Of a DNA stretch of 64,000 bases, positions 44,496 through 54,700 are shown one piece after another. Source of the stretch: Leishmania mexicana MHOM/GT/2001/U1103. Lineage: Eukaryota; Euglenozoa; Kinetoplastea; Trypanosomatida; Trypanosomatidae. Every line of letters begins with the position of its first letter. Positions within the stretch are counted from its first letter, which is position 1. The notes beneath the pieces were generated by a model, which worked only from the letters and a program-made list of their open reading frames with translations, did not search any database and was not told the DNA's origin. Location of the stretch: positions 3,221,231 through 3,285,230 of the forward strand of contig NC_018324.1 of assembly GCF_000234665.1 (NCBI RefSeq), written 5' to 3'. The translations under genes were made by a program, and so were the position numbers.

Positions 44496-47423
44496 CTACA
44501 GCATGGACACGTAGCGATCCGCCGGCAGCGCACGAATCGACAGCGCCGTCTGCGCTTTGCGAGCCGCTTGGATGCCAACGTCCATATTTAGCGGGTTCAC
44601 AAACGCCGCACTCTCCGTGCCGGCGGCGCTGCGGGAGCGACTGTCTACCGTGAACCCGGCCAGGTACAGCGGTGGTGACTTCGCCTTACCGCGTATCTCT
44701 GACGCGAACTCGCTGGACTCGCTCATACCCCCTGACGTGTCCTCGTCGTCCCTGTGCAGCGGCAACATCGGCAGCGGGGGAAGTGCGGCCGTCGTCTCCG
44801 GCGGCAGTACCTGCGTCGCAGCGCTCACGTTGTAGTGCTCTGCGATCTCCTGCACCTTCTTGGCTATGGTGATCGCAGCGGCGCTCAGTGGCACCGCCCC
44901 ACGGCTGTCCTGCGTACGCAGGATGCTGTTGTCCGCCACGGAGACGTGCAGGGAACGCAGTGTGTTTACCTTGGCCTCATCCTGCACACTCAGGGAGAAG
45001 TGATGCGATCTCTGCGACGTGGCGTCGGCGGGGGGCATGGATGAGCTGCGTGCGGCGATGGCGCTGGCCAGGCTCACGCTTACCTCGCTGTCCGGCTGGA
45101 AGCAGACTTCTTCGATGACCATGTGCAACTTTTCTTCATCGCTGGCGCCGAAGACGACGGCGACGTCTGCCCAATCCGCGTCCACAATGATGTTCGACAC
45201 ATAGCTGAACGACGGCAGCTTCGACACAGGTGCCTCTGTGAAGTCCGTCGCGAGCGGGCAACTCTTCTCTGAGGCGTGGTAGCGCAGTCCGCTGACCGTA
45301 TATACATTCGCCGCGTGCCCGGAGACGCGGAGAGCCGGCTCGAAGCAGCTGGCCAGCTGGCCAGCCGCAGCTCTCTTCTCCAGAATCTCCTGCCCATACG
45401 TCTGCAACTTTGGAATAGCGTACACGCGGCCACAGCAGACTAGCAAGGCCGCAATCATGTGCAACCAGGCGCGGGTGAGGGGTGACGTGGCAGCCCTCGA
45501 CGCCGACATCGTCGTCACCGCTGTATTAGACACGGTGGCGGTGTCGTCTTGCCGCGCTGCTGGCAATATCGGTGTTGCTGTGGCTGCTGCACTCGCCGGC
45601 TCTACGTGCACGCAGCGCTGCTGCAGCGTCCAGAGAAACATGAGCGTGAAGGGCAGCCCACTCACGCCGTAGCCTGCCATGAGGGCGCAGAGCACGTTAG
45701 CCACCGACACCACCGTCAGCGGCGTGACTCCCTCCGTCGCCTTCGACACCAGCTTTACCCACTCCTGCGCGAAGGCAACGTCTTCCTCGTCCGTGAACAA
45801 CGTCTTCGTGCCTGTGGGTTGTGACGGCGTTGTCGAGAACGCAGCCGTAACTTCCGCCACACTCGCTTTGGCGCCACCGCCGCCTTCTGCCGCGCTGTAC
45901 TTCGGAGCCGGGATGCCGGCGAGAATGCCGGTCAGCACGCGCGAGGCCAGGTGTCGCTGCACATCGTCGCCGCTGCCATTGAGGTAGCATTCAAGACCTT
46001 CCGTTGCGTGAATGTCTCTGCGGTCCACCAGCGGCACAGAGCGCAGGTACGGCGCGGCCACGACAAGGAGCCGCAGCGCCAGCGTTGGATGCGGTGTGCC
46101 GCTGCTCTGCGCTGCCTCGAGCAGGTGCCACAGCGAGACAAGGATACTCTGCAGCTGCGACGCATTGTGTTGCATGTAGGTAGAGCGAAGAAGACGATTG
46201 GTTAGCATCACGACAGCGTCGTGTGTGTCCTTCTCCAGACGTGCGCTCTCTACATCGCCTTCGTCCACAGCGGCGGCCCCGTGGGCGGTGCCGCCGGCCA
46301 TAGGTAGCTGCATAACGCTCACAATGTGATCCAGCACCACCGCCGGGCGACCGCCCGTCATCGGCAGCACGTCCACGCAGGCCTGCAGAGAGCGTAGCAC
46401 ACCAATACGCACGCTCGGGTCAGACGTGCGCTGCCCCACATCGCACAGACACTGGTACACAAAGAAGCCCAGCTGCTGTGGGCGGCGCTGCATGGCGGAC
46501 ACAATGTCACTGAATACGAGCGACGGCACGTGCGGTATGCCCCAGCCATCCTGCGTCTCCAGCAGCGCCGTGACGCGGTTCAGCAGCCCCTCCACGCCGG
46601 CCGTGGTGGTGCAGGCTGCCGTCGCACCAATGCCACGGCTGCAGGCCAGCGCGTACACGACATCCTGCTCCTCCGTTTCCGCCGGCAGTTCCATGATGGG
46701 GCTGGCCACCGACGTTGCGTCGGCGCCGCCGTTGTGCCGCTTCGCCAGGAGACGCACGCTGGCGTCACTCAGCGGCTTCTGCGCACGCTCCCGCAGTACG
46801 AGAATCAGGTTGACGATCATGGCTTCCATGATGACCGCCGCATTCCCGGCCAAGGCGGTGTGGATGCAGTTGGCGATGTTGCCGAGTGCCAGGATCGCGG
46901 CGTAGCGCGTCTGCACCGTGCTTGCATACTTCCGTGACGCTGTTTGATCGGACGTCATCTGCAGCAGTTGCGGCACAAGACGGTCCTTGTTGTCCGCGAT
47001 CAGCCGACGTGCCGAGTCCGTGTTGGGCTGAGTGCTGAGCCGATAACACAGCGTGCTCAGCACATCTGCGGCACCGATGTGGTAGCGCGAGACACTTGTT
47101 GAGAGCAGCAGAGCGCAAATATCTACACTATGAGGCACAAAGTCCACCACGCGGACGGCGTGCTCGATGAGCGAGCGCAGCATGAGTACCGACACCATGA
47201 CTCGCTTTTCCTTCTTGCTTGCGAGGTGGATGAGCAGAAGTTTGCCGATCTTGCGGCACACACGGGGGATGCGCTCGGGGTTGCTGGCGATGTAGCTGTT
47301 CAGCTTCGCCAGAGCATCCTCGTCGGGGCCGCCGTGGATGCTGTCGGGGTAGACGGAGACGATGAAGTCCTTAAAGCGGTACTTCTTCGTCTCCGAGCAC
47401 GTGCACGAGTTGGCGGCGCCCAT
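44496..47423 (-). CDS. EFR3: EFR3-like protein (plasma-membrane anchor of PI4-kinase complex)
   Basis: The 975-residue protein resembles EFR3, a peripheral plasma-membrane solenoid that recruits PI4-kinase III alpha with TTC7/YPP1 and so supports PI4P synthesis. The N-terminus shows the family opening: a cysteine-containing start, then KKYRFKDFIVSVYPD (about 13-27), an ARM-like helix pair (LAKLNSYIASNPERIPRVCR at about 38-57) and further helical repeats over most of the length. The start MGAANSCTCS fits an N-myristoylation signal (Gly2, Ser6) with two nearby cysteines (7 and 9) for palmitoylation. Animal and yeast EFR3 attach to the membrane by palmitoylation or basic residues instead. The Ser/Thr-rich C-terminus (about 860-930) looks disordered. 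Yeast and human EFR3 are about 780-820 residues, so this one is longer. A different ARM-repeat protein remains possible. Confidence 0.75.
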   Translation of the reverse strand: MGAANSCTCSETKKYRFKDFIVSVYPDSIHGGPDEDALAKLNSYIASNPERIPRVCRKIGKLLLIHLASKKEKRVMVSVLMLRSLIEHAVRVVDFVPHSVDICALLLSTSVSRYHIGAADVLSTLCYRLSTQPNTDSARRLIADNKDRLVPQLLQMTSDQTASRKYASTVQTRYAAILALGNIANCIHTALAGNAAVIMEAMIVNLILVLRERAQKPLSDASVRLLAKRHNGGADATSVASPIMELPAETEEQDVVYALACSRGIGATAACTTTAGVEGLLNRVTALLETQDGWGIPHVPSLVFSDIVSAMQRRPQQLGFFVYQCLCDVGQRTSDPSVRIGVLRSLQACVDVLPMTGGRPAVVLDHIVSVMQLPMAGGTAHGAAAVDEGDVESARLEKDTHDAVVMLTNRLLRSTYMQHNASQLQSILVSLWHLLEAAQSSGTPHPTLALRLLVVAAPYLRSVPLVDRRDIHATEGLECYLNGSGDDVQRHLASRVLTGILAGIPAPKYSAAEGGGGAKASVAEVTAAFSTTPSQPTGTKTLFTDEEDVAFAQEWVKLVSKATEGVTPLTVVSVANVLCALMAGYGVSGLPFTLMFLWTLQQRCVHVEPASAAATATPILPAARQDDTATVSNTAVTTMSASRAATSPLTRAWLHMIAALLVCCGRVYAIPKLQTYGQEILEKRAAAGQLASCFEPALRVSGHAANVYTVSGLRYHASEKSCPLATDFTEAPVSKLPSFSYVSNIIVDADWADVAVVFGASDEEKLHMVIEEVCFQPDSEVSVSLASAIAARSSSMPPADATSQRSHHFSLSVQDEAKVNTLRSLHVSVADNSILRTQDSRGAVPLSAAAITIAKKVQEIAEHYNVSAATQVLPPETTAALPPLPMLPLHRDDEDTSGGMSESSEFASEIRGKAKSPPLYLAGFTVDSRSRSAAGTESAAFVNPLNMDVGIQAARKAQTALSIRALPADRYVSML

Positions 47424-48025
47424 TGTAATGCTGGCAGTGGTGGCACTGGCGCACTGGTAGTAGTGATGGTGGTGGACTGGAAGGGCGGTAGGGCCCTCCC
47501 TGCAAGAGAGTCAGGGGGAGGGGCCTGTGTCTATGTACGTGGAGGTGGAGCGAAGAGCGGAACAACCACCCCAGCACTGACTGGGCGTAGTGCAGCCGAG
47601 ATCGACGGACGGAGAGGGTAGAAGGCGACGACAGAGAGAGAAAGAGATGAAGATATGCACGGCTTTATGGGACGAGAGCACACAGAGTGCGGGGGCTTCA
47701 GGAGGAGAGCGACGCGCCGGCGAATTCGTGGACGTCCGCACATACACGTGTGTGCAGTGATGATAGGGGGGGGTGAGAGGGGGCCTTGTGCACTGACAGA
47801 CACCGAGCGATCGGGCATCGGCACACATGTGCGCGCCTCTCTGTTTCTCTACGTGTGTGACAGTTCTTGATGGAGAAGGTTTTCACGGGTAAAGGAGGGG
47901 CGGCGGGCGGCTCCGTTCCTCCTCCACCCGCTCCACCACGTATCCGTTGATCTAACAGGAGAGGGAGAGGGAATATGTGTAGGGCGGAGTCGTCAAGCAT
48001 GCTGTGTCTTTGGCTGTCTCCGCCA
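47424..48025 (-). other. Intergenic region, 0.6 kb
   Basis: Leader of the EFR3-like gene and 3' UTR of the BRO1 gene on the minus strand. It has purine-rich (pyrimidine-rich on the coding strand) tracts and a poly-G run at about 47766-47773. No gene is supported. Confidence 0.6.
47500..47527 (-). promoter_or_regulatory. Candidate trans-splice acceptor for the EFR3-like gene
   Basis: On the minus strand CCCCTCCCCCTGACTCTCTT is followed by GCAG, with AG at complement 47500-47501. This leaves a leader of about 76 nt before the ATG at 47421-47423. Confidence 0.6.
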
Positions 48026-50950
48026 TCACTCTGCGCGTCTGGGCGGTGGCGCCTTTGCTGTGAGCTTCCTCTTCGCAGAGACCGCAGCCGTCGCGGATGA
48101 AGCGGTATACAGGGAGGGCGATGACGGTGAGGCAGTGGCGGATGCGTTGCTGGACCCCTGCTGACGCTGTTCCTTGTTCGCCTTGAGGCGGCTGAGCAGG
48201 CTGCCGCTCACCGCAGCTCTGGTGGCGCCGTCCCCCTCCACGACAGCCACCTCTTTCGCGTCTGCCAGCTCCGAGGAGCTGACGGAGTCGGAGGCGTTGT
48301 CGGCAGTTGGCTCAGGCAAGAGAGGCTTCCTAGCTGGTGAAGAGGTGCGGGTGCGCTTGCGAGAGGACGCATCAGCGCTGCCCCGAGAGGCGACGTTGTC
48401 GACGCGGCTGGTGGGGTCTGCAGTCTTGGTGACACTGCCGCTACCCTTGGCACTCGTCCTTACGGCGCCTCCTCCTCTCTGTTCGTCTGCCCCCTTGATG
48501 GGTTGCTTGATGGGGTTGGGGAGAAAGCGGACGTCACGCAACTGGCCCAGCGGCGTCACGACAGCCTTCTTCTGCATGTCGCGGAGCTCCGCGGCGGCGC
48601 TCTCCACGTGGGCCACCACCATAGGGGCCTCTTCTAGCACCTGCACCATCGCTTCAACAGCCGCCTCGGCCTCAGCATACTGCGGGGCCGGCGCGGACTC
48701 ATCTTCTTCCCCGCCAGCGGCGTTGCCATTGCCGTCCGAGTTCCGCGTGCGAGTGCCACCACTTGCCCTGTACCGTGGCGGCCGCGGTGTCGAGCGGCGG
48801 GGGGCCGCCGCGGCCACGCCCGTCAACAGTTCGATGCCAGACTGCCTCGCCGCGTCCACCGCTGCTGTGCACGCCTGCACCTGTGCAACGGTGACGCTGC
48901 CGGGGCTGCACATCAGCACGTCTCGCGCATCCCTGCAGACATCACCGCTCTGCGCCAGGTACGCGTGAAGCTCGCTGCTGATGGGGACAAGGGCATCGAG
49001 GAAGGCGCTGCGGGAGTCAACCTCGGAGGGTAGCTTAAGTGCTTTCCACCGCTGCAGTGCTACAGCCGCTCGCTCGCTCCACACCGCCAGCTCAGCACGA
49101 GTATCCTTGAGCAAAGGATGCGCAGCGCAGCGGGCACCGACGTAGGCGTCGTGGTCCTCCTGCCAGGCGGCGGCCACGTCAATGAAGTCTTGCGCAGCCG
49201 CCTCGACCGCCTCAGCTGCTGCGTTGACGACAACGTCTAGAGAACCCCATTGAGCCGCCTGCGGCAGGAGAGCCTCCAGCGCGTCCAGAGCCTGCTGAAG
49301 GGTGTTCGGAGGCTCGATGAAGAGCGAGAGCTTTCGCTGGTCTCGCTCGACATGCTGGAGCAGGCTCGCGAGTGCCTGCTGCGCCTGCCCACACTCCTCT
49401 TCCTGGGCCAAGGCCAGTTGAAGCGTGCTCGTGGATGGCAACGAAGCGAAGAGGCTTGCGCGGGGCTCGAAGAGCCCGCTCTCCTCTGCCGCATCCGCTG
49501 TACCGCCGCCGATAGCGGCTGTCACGTCCGGCACGTCACGGCTCACGACGTCAGCGGCCGTTGCCTTCACGAAGAACACGAGCTCGTTCTCTCGTTTGTA
49601 CCGCTGCAGGCAGTCACACACGTCTTGCAGGAGCAGGCGGAGGTACGGATAAACAAACAGCACATCCGCAATCGTGGCCGCCGTCGGTGCACCGTCGTTG
49701 CGGTCATCGGAGCTGGCAGCGCCCGCTGCTCTTGATGCCGATCTGCCCTCACCGTGGACCAGGAGCGCGTGAAGGCTCGGGTACTCCGTGGCCGGCTGGA
49801 GCGCCGCAACAACGGTGTTGTGATCGACCTCGTCGGAGCTGGAAACACCCGCTGCTTTGCTCACTCCGCCGCCGCCACGAGGTGCTTCGTTACGAGGCCG
49901 ATTCGCTGCCGACGCGCTCGCCTGGCTAGCACCTTTGAAGAAGGACGCCAGTCGGCGCCCCCACCATTGCCGCGACTCGTGCTCCATCTGCGTGTGCGCC
50001 TCCTCCACTCCCCACTGCGCGTCGCAGCTGCGTAGGAGGGTGTCGGCGTACTGCATGTGACCGAAAGCCTCAGCCATGTCTGGCACCTTACTGGCCGAGT
50101 AGTACCATGTGGCCTTGTGGTAGTGGTAGGTGGCGAGCAGGAGGGAGGGCAAGAGCTGCAGCGAGCTGCTAGTGGGAACGCACCCAGGGAGTTGCAGCTG
50201 CGCCGCATCGAAGGCGAGCCTCGCCAACACGTCCGGCTTGTCCTTGGTGGATGCAGAGGAGAGAGCGTACACGTACTTAGCCACTGCCGAGCACAGCACG
50301 CCCATGTCCCTTGTCACGTCCAGTGGTATGTGGCTGCGCAGGTGGCGCAGCGCGAGTGCGGAGGGAGAACCCGGACTTGCGTGAAGGGCCTCTGACCAGC
50401 GCAGCACGTCAACCGCAAGGCGGCAGTGCTGGGCTGCCAGCTTGGCGTTTTGGTTCGGTGCCGCGACGGAGCCACTGCCGCCCAGTCTACGCGAGGCGTT
50501 GGATGAAATCATTATCGACGCATCCGCCCGCACACGGGCCAGATAGCGCAGTCCAGCGTCCATGTGATAGAGCGACACGTTAAACAGGAACACCAGCGCC
50601 TCGCCGCGCGGCGTGTGCACTGGGACACTGACAAAGCTGCCACCGGGGCCTCCAGCCGGCACCAGGATGACCGGCGGTACGTCCAGCAGCTGCCGAACAC
50701 GCAAGGGCCACGCGCCGATCGCCTCGTCCATGGCGCACAGCAGCGCCACATATTCCTTCACATCTCGCGCACCGCGGGAGACATTGGTGAAGACGTCCGG
50801 CGAGGCCGTCGCGTAAGACTGCATCATCACGAGGGTGTTGAGAGCCTGCTCCGATGGTGCCTCCCTTGCCACCGCTAGCGCGTTCGTGATGAGCGTCACC
50901 CAGTCGAGCGGCTGCGTCCGCGAAGCCGAGGAGGGGAGGAAGGCGTACAT
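48026..50950 (-). CDS. BRO1-like domain protein (ALIX/Bro1 type)
   Basis: The 974-residue protein begins MYAFLPSSASRTQPLDWVTL. The first 390 residues read like a BRO1 domain, the curved helical module that binds ESCRT-III (CHMP4/Snf7) in ALIX, Bro1 and Rim20. Supporting pieces are GEALVFLFNVSLYHMDAGLR at about 124-143, SLLLATYHYHKATWYYSASK at about 268-287 and AEAFGHMQYADTLLRSCD after it. A helical region follows (about 430-720), comparable to the V domain of ALIX. The C-terminal 200 residues are basic and Ser/Ala-rich (KRKLTAKAPPPRR near the end), not the Pro-rich tail of human ALIX. It would be expected to act in endosomal sorting or membrane remodelling. The frame extends to 51010 only through a GTG; the ATG at 50948-50950 was chosen. 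Confidence 0.7.
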   Translation of the reverse strand: MYAFLPSSASRTQPLDWVTLITNALAVAREAPSEQALNTLVMMQSYATASPDVFTNVSRGARDVKEYVALLCAMDEAIGAWPLRVRQLLDVPPVILVPAGGPGGSFVSVPVHTPRGEALVFLFNVSLYHMDAGLRYLARVRADASIMISSNASRRLGGSGSVAAPNQNAKLAAQHCRLAVDVLRWSEALHASPGSPSALALRHLRSHIPLDVTRDMGVLCSAVAKYVYALSSASTKDKPDVLARLAFDAAQLQLPGCVPTSSSLQLLPSLLLATYHYHKATWYYSASKVPDMAEAFGHMQYADTLLRSCDAQWGVEEAHTQMEHESRQWWGRRLASFFKGASQASASAANRPRNEAPRGGGGVSKAAGVSSSDEVDHNTVVAALQPATEYPSLHALLVHGEGRSASRAAGAASSDDRNDGAPTAATIADVLFVYPYLRLLLQDVCDCLQRYKRENELVFFVKATAADVVSRDVPDVTAAIGGGTADAAEESGLFEPRASLFASLPSTSTLQLALAQEEECGQAQQALASLLQHVERDQRKLSLFIEPPNTLQQALDALEALLPQAAQWGSLDVVVNAAAEAVEAAAQDFIDVAAAWQEDHDAYVGARCAAHPLLKDTRAELAVWSERAAVALQRWKALKLPSEVDSRSAFLDALVPISSELHAYLAQSGDVCRDARDVLMCSPGSVTVAQVQACTAAVDAARQSGIELLTGVAAAAPRRSTPRPPRYRASGGTRTRNSDGNGNAAGGEEDESAPAPQYAEAEAAVEAMVQVLEEAPMVVAHVESAAAELRDMQKKAVVTPLGQLRDVRFLPNPIKQPIKGADEQRGGGAVRTSAKGSGSVTKTADPTSRVDNVASRGSADASSRKRTRTSSPARKPLLPEPTADNASDSVSSSELADAKEVAVVEGDGATRAAVSGSLLSRLKANKEQRQQGSSNASATASPSSPSLYTASSATAAVSAKRKLTAKAPPPRRAE

Positions 50951-51787
50951 GCGCGGTGTGGTCCCTTGTAGTGCTTTCCTGCTCTGCTCTGTAGTACCTG
51001 ATGCTGTCACTGCTCTGCTGGGCAGCGGTAACGTGCTTGGCTGTCTCTCGTCGAGGGGAGGGGGTCAACACATCGACGTGGACGATGACGACTCGTGCTG
51101 ATGGCGTTGATATCCTGTGATGCGTGCGGCGTGTTTGCCGTGTAGGGGAGGGAGCGTGGGGGGGGGGGATGTGAGGTACGGGAAAAGTGAGAGGGGGGTG
51201 AGAAGATGCGATCCACTGAAGGAAGGATGGCGTACAGGAGGCGCGCGCACCATGGATGGCATGCGTCTGATGGGCTCCAGAAGCAACCAACACGGTGAAG
51301 CACCAAAACTCGTGCGGCGATGCGTGCGTAGAGAGGCAGAGGAGAACGGGTGATGGTGGTGGCGGAGAGTTGAAGGTGTCCGACGGGCAGTCGACGCTGC
51401 GTGACATGAGCCGATGAAAGAGGGCAGAGGCTATCGCTCCCTCCCCCTCCATGATCGTCATCGCACCGCTGGCCATGGCAGGTGATGGGTGCCACAGTGG
51501 CCGCCACCGGTCCAGCCCACCATATGTAGATCGCGTTAGGCTTAGCTTTTTTCACTCATGACATCAATACGTGCACACACGCTCAGCATTGTGACCAGAC
51601 ACGCCCTCGTCCAGTCGTCGGCGATGCCTTGTCGCTGCCGGTGAGGCAACAATCCGGCCACGCAAGGAAAGAGATGTGTTGTTCCCCCACCCCCCGACAC
51701 ACTCAGGCGGACGCGCGGACACAAACCACGCCATACTGCAGAGAATGCGCTTGAGCCGGAGGCGTGGGAGAGTTGTAGCTCAGCAAT
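50951..51787 (-). other. Intergenic region, 0.8 kb
   Basis: On the minus strand this is the leader of the BRO1 gene (pyrimidine tract about 51044-51065 with AG at about 51041-51042) and the 3' UTR of the solenoid gene. A poly-G run occurs at about 51159-51168. Open frames of 180-300 codons overlapping here have no ATG-led coding character. No gene is supported. Confidence 0.6.
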
Positions 51788-54700
51788 TCAGGCGCAAGAT
51801 CCCTCCATGAAGGAGCGCAGCTGCATGGCCTTGGTAGGCCCCAGGCGTTGAATGGCTTCGCGTAGCGCCGGGCCAGCCGACGGCGCCACCGTGCGCACCA
51901 AGTGCAGGCCTACAGGCCTCAGCGCCACTGCAAACGCCGCACTGGGAGGCGTGCAGAGCACCGCCACAACGTAGGCGAGCACGGTGTGCAGCGCATCCGA
52001 GTCAGGGGTCGCAGCGTGTTCTTCAGCCGAGGCCATGATGCCCACAAGTAGCTCACTCATTAGGTGGCCGCAACGCAGCAACAAGGGTACGACGGCCTCG
52101 CTAACGTCTGTGTGAGAGGCTGACGAGGTACCGAGGCTGGCGAGAATGGCCAGGAGTATCTCCGCCTGCAGCCTATGCTGCGGCACTTGCTCTCGGAGGG
52201 GGGCTGAGCAGGAGGAGGTCGCATGCGCTGGGGACGGGGTGCTGCTCCACATGACGGTGACAACGTGAAGAGGGTCGCGCGCCTCCCAAAGCAGCTGCTG
52301 CACCACTGGCCATGCTGCGCGGTGAGTGAGTGGAGAATGGCACACAACAGAGGAGTCGTCTGACGTTGCACAGTGCTCCGCCAGCAGCAGACCAGCTGGA
52401 GAGGCCAGTGCCAGCGCGCGAGCCCGCGTCGACCCTCCCTTACGCAGGTATGAGCGGACTGCTTGGTGCAGCCGAGCCAGCACTTCCTGCGGCACATCAC
52501 TGAGAAGCGACTCTACCGACAACGCAGTCAGGAGCGGAAGCAGGCGATTCATGTCAAGGGAGGCGGTCATGCCCACAAGGAGGATAGAGGCAGCGACCTC
52601 TGCCTTCCAGCCACTGGCAGCGGGCTGCGATAGAACGGGGGTGATGCGCTCGAGCAGGGCCGCAGCAGTATCACGTGACACTGGCGCCACCGTCACGATC
52701 CTTAGCAGCCCCGTGTCGACAGCATCCCACTCCGACTGGAGCGGCTGCGAACTTGAGAGACACTTCTCGATGCGCGCGCACAGTCTCTCCTGCGCCAGCT
52801 GCGCGAGGAGGCGCTGGTGGTTTGCGGCCAGCTGACCGCTGAGGGCCACCATGCTTGTTAGCGCCGTCATGCTTGAGGATGGGCTGCCGTCAGGTGGCGG
52901 TGGTGGTGTGGCGGAGAGCGACAGGGTTGAAAGCACAAGAACCGCCAGGCAGCCTGACGCGTACCGGAGTGCCGGCCCCAGCACCGCCTTCAGTGGCTCC
53001 TGCGTGAGAAACGCCACCGCCTGCAGCACGTCACCAGCGCTGACCGACGTACGTGAGGCGTACACGGAAGACGTTACCGAGGTACCATCGTCTTCTTCGC
53101 CGCCGTCACTCCAGCCAAGACCAATGGTGTCGGCGGACTGCACGTAGCCGTTGGCCAGAGATGCTGCCGTCACGAAGAGCTCGCACAGCAACGTCAGGGC
53201 AGCTTGACACGGTGCCGACGTCAACGAGCGCAGAATGTTCCTCTGTGACTGCTCCGCTGCCGCACCATCACTGGCACTACCACCAACGTCGCCGCCCTCT
53301 GGGTGCATCGCTGACGCCTGAGAAACCTTTGCCAGGGCGACGATAACGTGCCCTGCGCCGCTGCTTCCGATCAGCAGAAAGCCGCGCCCTCTGTCGTGCA
53401 ACCTGTGGCAGGCGTGTAGAAGTAGCAGCAGCGAGCGCAACACGCGGCGGCACGAGCTTGGGTCCGCCATGTTGCATCGACTGTACTGCACGGCGAGCGA
53501 TGTGCACCCCTCGAGGGACAGAAGACCGTGCTGAAGGACCGTCGTAAGCCCGACAACGAGTTGCGTCTTCCACTGGAGGAGCACCGGAGTCTCGCGGCTG
53601 TAGCCCTGCTGCTGCGTTGCGTTTCCCCACGCCACGAGTACCTCGTGCAGCACGGCGATAGTGGACATCTGTACTTCGGGGTGCACCTCCACCAGCTGCG
53701 CCGCCGCCACAACAACCGGCAGCAGCGCTCGTCGCGCCTCGTCATCGTTTTCGCGACCGGTGGTGGTGCTGCTGCTGCTCGACACGCTGATCGAGTGCAG
53801 TACACCGTAAAGCAACCACATGGCCGCCTCCTTGGCTGCGACATCGAAGGTGAGAGAGGCAGCCGCAGAGTGGCCGCCGCCGGCGCCGAGGTCGAATGCC
53901 ATCGACCCTCGCTCATCGCCTGTGCCGCCACCCCTGCTAGCCTCACCGGCCTCACTCAAGATGCCGCCCATGTCCTCTTCGCCGTACTCCTCCGCGTACT
54001 CCTTGGCGTCCTCGCTGTCGCTGCCACCACCGCGCACGGTGTCGGCTGCGCCCGCCACCTCCACGGCCGCGAACATATCCGTGCCCCGCTTCGCAACGTC
54101 CACCTGCACATGTGGCGAACGCGCCTGCAAAACTGCGCGGATGCCGTCAAGGTACATCTTTAGTGGTGAGTCGGCCCCACCGGCCTCGAGAGGTGCCCAT
54201 GTGCTGCGCTGCGACAGTAGCAGCGTGTACATGGACTGCGCAACAGACACCCACTCCCTCCGCGTCGCTGCTGCAATGGCAACGTCCACCTGCACCGCAA
54301 CGTCGACAGGGTTTAGCAGCCGCACGTTGCCGCGCGCCGCAGATGGCGAAACCTCTGTGACCCCCTCTATCGCCATCCTCCAGAGAACAGCGAGACGCCT
54401 TGATACATCGTCGTCCAGCATCACACGTCGGCGGAGGGCTGTGCTCTGCCCTCGCACCCGCATATTAGCCCGAAACGCCGTGTTCACTTCATCAGGGGGT
54501 ATGAAGGTCACGTGGTCGAGGCACTGATGCAACAATGCGTACCACAAGTCGTGTTGCTCACGCGTGCCTGGGAGCGCCGCCTGTCCCCCTTCGCGCTGCT
54601 GCTTCAGCGTGTAGATGTGCACGGCATCAAGTGCCGCCGCCACCACCGTGGACGAAGAGGCGCGCTGCCCTCGTAGAGCTGCGGCGTGGCTCTGTTGCAG

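Noticed and set aside
50951..51010. 20-residue N-terminal extension of the BRO1 protein
   Set aside because: It would start at GTG; the ATG at 50950 opens with a sequence that fits the BRO1 domain start.
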